From assembly GCF_027887165.1 (NCBI RefSeq), contig NC_077234.1:190225465-190289464 (forward strand): a DNA stretch of 64,000 nt, written 5' to 3'. Source of the DNA: Monodelphis domestica (taxonomy: Eukaryota; Chordata; Mammalia; Didelphimorphia; Didelphidae). The notes beneath the pieces are model-generated. The model was not told the origin of the DNA. It ran no database searches and saw only the letters and a list, made by a program, of their open reading frames with translations. Both the position numbers and the translations under genes were made by a program. Below are positions 59,531 to 64,000 of the stretch, piece by piece. Every line of letters starts with the position of its first letter. The first letter of the stretch is position 1.

Positions 59531-61190
59531 ATTTTATATTATTCAGATTTCTAAGCAATTTCACCTCAAAATCCTTTCCTTTGGTTAAAGAAGAGACTTT
59601 CCTCTTCACTCTAAATACCCTCTCTAACATATTTCCGCCTATACGCTACCTACTATCTATCTACTGTGACATCTAACTGCCCTCTCTATTGACTTTTAAG
59701 TAAGGTTTCAATTTCTTTGTTTGGTATTTAAATTCTTTCTACTCTTGTCTCATATTATGCCCAGTCTAAGATCAACCTAAATTATAAAGCTTTTTGCCCC
59801 TCTAAGGTACAGTTTACCCTCATATTTCCTTACCTTTAATTAGGATGTTTCCCATTCCTGAAATGCTTCCTTCTCTGATATTTAAGATCATTTTTACAAA
59901 CTTTGATGTTGTTCAAGTGTTATCTTTGTTTCTTTCCATTAAGGCATTTTGCATAATCCTAATATATGCACATGAGAAATCTTGTTAAAGGATCGTTTCT
60001 AAAACTCTAATTTGCTTTATGGAGTAAAATGTTTTTTTGGAAGCAAAGAAATAACAGAGTAATAATTTATCCTCCTAATCCTTCAAAAGGTTAAATAATT
60101 CCATTTCAGATATCTCTTATATAATGTCCTTTTAGAACTTTGAATAGAATGGCAATTTAAACTTCATGAAAAAGGTTGTGGTAGTGACAAGAACTCAAAA
60201 GCCATTTTAAGTCAGTATGACCATTGAATCTGATGATAGTAAAAATATAAAATATAGAGTTCTTTATACAAGGGATACTTTTAAGATGACCTGGTAAACC
60301 AGGGGCATAGATAAGAGCTTTTGTTTTGTTTTTCTAAAATAAAGATTATCTAACAAACAAGGAAAACATTTAATGAAGTCACATATTTTTCTATTCCTTC
60401 AAAAATATGTCCCATTGCTCTTGATATGAACAGAAGCTGGAGAAGGCAGATTGGTTTTCCTTTTCCTTAGTTCTTCTCTCTACTTCTACAAAGTACCTGG
60501 TTTCCTCACACTCTCCTCTGGTCACCCAGAATATCATTGTGGGAACCATTCCCTCAAGAATGTTTAACAATATCTCCTTCTACCAGTCCATATAGTCTTT
60601 TCAAATATCACTAATTTTGAGAGTCATCCTTTGAAGGTACTACTAATTGATTCACTTCCTATTCTGGTAAATTAATTTTAAATAGGTTCTTAAATTCTTA
60701 ACCTAACATTTACACATTGATATTGTCTTCTTGTGTTTTTAACCAAAGAGATTTTGTGAGATTTTCTGGTATTATAATAAACTGGTAGGGAAAATAATTT
60801 TGTTCAGTGTGCCTTATGGTGGCTCGAATTATAACTCGTTGACAGTTGTCTATTTCACCTATGCATAAGAACAGCCTAGTGTCAGAGCCAAAGTTGTTAC
60901 CCTTGTCTGTGACCTTGTTTTCTTTCTATCTTTAGCATCAATCAACTCCCTCAACAAGCCAAGATTTTCTTTGCATTATTGTCACCATGCTGCCACATAC
61001 ATTTGATGCTTCATTTAAAATGAAGGGACTCCCAGGGCTTACTTGGCTTATCTGACAAAATGTGACAGAATGTGGGCTTTCCTGGACCACCTGATACCTG
61101 GTTTGGCTTTAAGGCAGCCATTGCTTGTGTAAAAATATGAAGATTTCTTCCACAACAAAGGAGATGTTTTATTCATAAGATATCACTTAC

Positions 61191-61334
61191 CAGTAAAAGA
61201 AAATTATCAATCCAAGTAAAGGTTTCATTTGATTTTATAGTTCCTAGCCAAGGATCCTGGAAAAGCTTATGTACAGCAGTGAAACCAATGTCTGCAACAG
61301 CATCATGTGACATTGCAAAAGGCAAACTGATCCA
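61191..61334 (-). CDS. SLC5A7: SLC5A7 internal exon (most 5' exon in the window)
   Basis: This 144-bp exon is in phase 0 at both ends, with acceptor TTTATTACAG and donor CTG|GTAAGT. It encodes 48 residues, human numbers about 200-247, starting [20 protein letters not shown] and ending TWIDNFLLL. The ADIGFTAVH and PWLGT motifs are conserved CHT1 landmarks. The middle loop is diverged and contains SNET, an N-glycosylation sequon in a different setting from the human sequence (seen here; use unknown). Earlier exons, including the start codon and promoter, must lie beyond 64000. Confidence 0.96.
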
Positions 61335-61376
61335 CTGTAATAAAAAATTAACATTTTGAAGTTACAATCAGATTGT

Positions 61377-63490
61377 AACAGTTTGAGGCATAGCCAAGAT
61401 ATTGGAGTAAAAGCAGAAAATCAACTAAATTTCCAAACATTTCCCTTCAAACAACTTGAAAATAACATATTCAATTGAATTTTGGAGTAGCAAAGCCAAT
61501 AAAAGTTTGGGGTAAGAAATTTTTCCAACCTAAGAAAACTTAAGTGGTCAGAAGGAGACGTCTATTACAGTTGCAATGGTGTGGGGCAAGGCAACAGTAC
61601 TAGTGGAAGGCCTTGGAGATGGTTGAGATAGTGGCAGCAATAATTTCATGAATTATTATTCAAGTTTACAAGGGTCCCTGAGCTAGCAATGAATATAGGA
61701 CCTTTTGATTTCTCATATACATTCTGGGTCACAGTTCCAGGGCAGAGAGGAGCACTGAGCAGGGGCTCTTCCTTGGTAAAGATGAGAGCATAAGACAGTG
61801 ATTACATCTATCATCAGATCATACCATCTTGGAAGCACCAAAAACTTACAGACCTCAGAACTAGATCAGAAAAAAAGTAGTATTAAAAAACCCTAAAGCT
61901 TGGGGCAGTGCCCCCTCTCAAGCTCTCCCCCACCCTATACTACTGTAAATGAGCAAATAATAACAACAAGAACGACAAAATAACCTGATCTGCAAAGGTC
62001 CTGGTGAGAGAGAAGATAAAGATAGTAACTTAGAAGTAGAAAACAATATGAACACAGCTACAAGAAAAGTCTCAAAGAAAAGAAGCAAATTGGACAACCC
62101 CCCAATTCCTGTAAGAACTAAAGAAAAAGATGAATAGTAGAGAAAAAATGGGGGAAAATGAGCATTATGCAAGAAAATTACAAAAAGAGATGTCTATTCA
62201 TAATAGTTTGATAAAAGAGGCTAAAAAATAACACCTTATAATTATCCAAATAAAAAAGACAAAATTCACTGAAGAAAATAATATTTTAAAATTTATATTG
62301 GGCAGGTGGAAGCTCATAATTTTATGAGCCATAAAAAAGCCATAAAACAAAGTAAAAAGAATGGAAAAATAGAAGAAAATATGAAATAATTCCTTGGAAA
62401 AACAACTGACCTAGAAATTAGATCAAGGAGAGGAATTTAGTAATTATAGGACTCCTTCAAAGCTAAGATAAAAAAGGATGTGGACATTATATTTCAAGAA
62501 ATTATAAAGGAAAACATCCAAAATATCCAAGAAACAGAAGATAAAATAGAAATTGAAAGAATTCACCAGCCATCTCCTGAGATACAAAAAATGAAAATCT
62601 CTAGTAATAGTATAGTCATATTTCAGAATTCACTAGTCAAAGAGAAAATATTGCAAGCTGCTAGAAAGAAACCATTCTGATACCATGGACCTACAGTCAC
62701 AATCATGAAAAATTTAGCAGCTTCCATGTTAAAATGAGCAAGTAGCTTTGCAATATAGTATTCTGGAAAGCAAAGGAGTTAGAGTTACAATAAAGAATAA
62801 TCCACCAAGAAAAATTGAGTATAACCCTTCAGGGGGAAAATGGATATTTAAGAAAGAGAGGACTTTCAAACATTCCTGATGAAAAGATCAGAGATGAGGA
62901 GAAAATTTGATATTCAGGCAGAAGACTAAAAGGAAGCATCAAAAGATAAATATGAAAAAGAAATCATAAGGGATTTAATAAAGTTTAATTAAAAATGTTT
63001 GCATTCCTATATGGTAAAATGATACATGTAACTCATAATAAGTTTATCTTTATTAGGGCAGAAGACTATATAGAGGGTACTTGTGCTAGTTGGTTATGTT
63101 AGAATGACCTCCCAAAAAGGAAGGTTTGAGAAAGAATAATACAGTAGGAGAAAGGGCAAGGGAAAGGAAGAAATAGGAAAATTATCTTAAAAGAGGAACA
63201 CAAGGAAGAGTTTTTCAGTGTAAGGGAATGTTTAAACCTCTCTTTTATTGGAACTTTTTCCAAATACACATACACACAAATTTGGTTGGCTACAGAAATA
63301 TATCTCACCCAATGCAGAAAGTATAAGGGGAAGGAATTAAGAGGACTAAGGATAAAAGAAAGGATGGATTAAGGGAGGCAGTGGTTAGAAAAAAAAACAG
63401 GTTTTTGAGAAGGGCTAGGGTAAAAAGAGAGAGAAGGATAAACAGATTGTAACAATTCAAAATTCAATACTCAAGAGAAATAATAAAAAT
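61377..63490 (+). mobile_element. Decayed L1/half-L1-like element in SLC5A7 intron, antisense to the gene
   Basis: Starts near 'gcatagccaagatattggagtaaaag', an L1-type leader, then an A-rich region with the same coiled-coil repeat text as 27690-27990 (about 62240-62320). An ORF1 core (62480-62680 open: EIIKENIQNIQE, KIEIERIHQPSP, KEKILQAARKKPF) and an inter-ORF spacer follow to about 63490. No ORF2 was recognised. Confidence 0.65.
62480..62680 (+). pseudogene. L1 ORF1 core fragment
   Basis: A 66-codon open piece of ORF1p RRM region with EIERIH and KEKILQAARKKPF, ended by TGA at 62678. Stops on both sides. It resembles the old ORF1 at 28800-29000 more than the young copies. Confidence 0.85.
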
Positions 63491-63884
63491 TTCTTAAGGA
63501 AGTTCCACTCCAGTTATTAGTAAAACCTAGACATCTCTAAATGAGAAGATTTTGTTTTTAATTTTGTTTTTCCAATTGTAATTTATCCCTTACTTATCCC
63601 CTATCCCCTACCACATGGATTAGGTGGAGAAGTTGGCATATTCCTTGTGTCTCACTGTTGCTTCCTAATCATTGTTCTGCTACCATCATTAACAACTTTT
63701 ATTCTTTTGTAATCTATCAAGATATGGCAAGTTTGATGTGGATGATGGGAAAAAGGCCCAACTCTTATTATGTTCCTTTCTTATCTGAAAAGATGCTGAC
63801 AGAAAATTGAGCTGAGAGATTACAAAAAGGACTGTTTAGCTTGTAAGCATAAGTTAAGAGAATTCAGGATCACATGAGCATAGT

Positions 63885-64000
63885 TTGATTGCTAGAAGGG
63901 ATTTCAAAGGCTATCTGGTTCAAAACTTTTTTTTAGTTAAGGAAACTAAGGCTCATGAAAGCAATTAGTTATTGGGATCAAGCCATTTTCTATGAGTTGA
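63885..64000 (-). repeat. MIR-like SINE fragment at the window edge
   Basis: 'gctagaagggatttcaaaggctatctggttcaaaa', 'taaggaaactaaggctcatgaaag', continuing beyond the window. Confidence 0.55.

Larger units (their letters stand above)
56710..61190 (-). other. SLC5A7: SLC5A7 intron upstream of the 51-residue exon
   Basis: This 4.5-kb GT-AG intron contains a MIR-like fragment, a partial LTR, CA/TA microsatellites, an L2 tail and a CR1/L3-like tail, listed separately. I recognise nothing in 56710-57430, 58275-59195 or 59535-61185 apart from AT-rich DNA and weak old-LINE-like text near 59560-59890. Confidence 0.93.
61335..64000 (-). other. SLC5A7: SLC5A7 intron, continuing beyond the window
   Basis: Only the 3' part of this intron is present. 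Most of it (about 61377-63490) is a decayed L1/half-L1-like element in the opposite orientation to the gene. Nothing is recognised at 63500-63880, and a MIR-like fragment reaches the right edge. Confidence 0.85.

Overview
The window is AT-rich vertebrate nuclear DNA from a marsupial. The evidence is the dispersed repeats: several copies of the tRNA-derived SINE typical of marsupial genomes, SINEs with an RTE/BovB-like tail, MIR-like SINEs, L2 and CR1/L3-like LINE tails, and many marsupial-type L1 LINEs whose ORF1 and ORF2 can be read in translation. The species cannot be fixed from sequence alone.

One host gene is recognisable: SLC5A7, the high-affinity choline transporter CHT1, on the minus strand. 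Four coding exons lie at 61334-61191, 56709-56556, 53625-53408 and 51278-50649 (the last with the stop). All splice sites seen are AG/GT and all phases join. Together they encode about 380 residues, matching residues ~200-580 of the 580-residue human protein. The 5' exons lie beyond 64000. A repeat-free stretch of about 2.8 kb below the stop (about 47870-50648) is the likely 3' UTR.

Layout: 1-47.8 kb is intergenic DNA downstream of SLC5A7 and consists largely of nested retroelements. The main ones are a 5'-inverted (twin-primed) L1 at 1857-4657; a retroviral env remnant at about 7300-7770; a rearranged minus-strand L1 at 10662-15108 inside a perfect 16-bp target duplication; a minus-strand half-L1-like element at 22755-25246 split by a solo LTR with a 4-bp duplication; a decayed plus-strand half-L1-like element at 26775-30888; a younger plus-strand L1 with a multi-part 5' UTR at 31934-36208; two tail-to-tail L1s at 37235-40240; and another LTR at about 40274-41423. 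From 47.8 to 64 kb is SLC5A7, whose introns hold mainly old SINE, L2 and CR1 debris plus one partial LTR and one decayed L1/half-L1.

No CRISPR array, operon, RNA gene or intact mobile-element coding set was found. The most unusual items are the chimeric L1 at 10.7-15.1 kb, the compound L1 promoter at 31.9-33.0 kb, and the half-L1-like elements. Repeat boundaries were read by eye by comparing copies within the window, so most are good to about 10-30 bases unless a target duplication fixes them.
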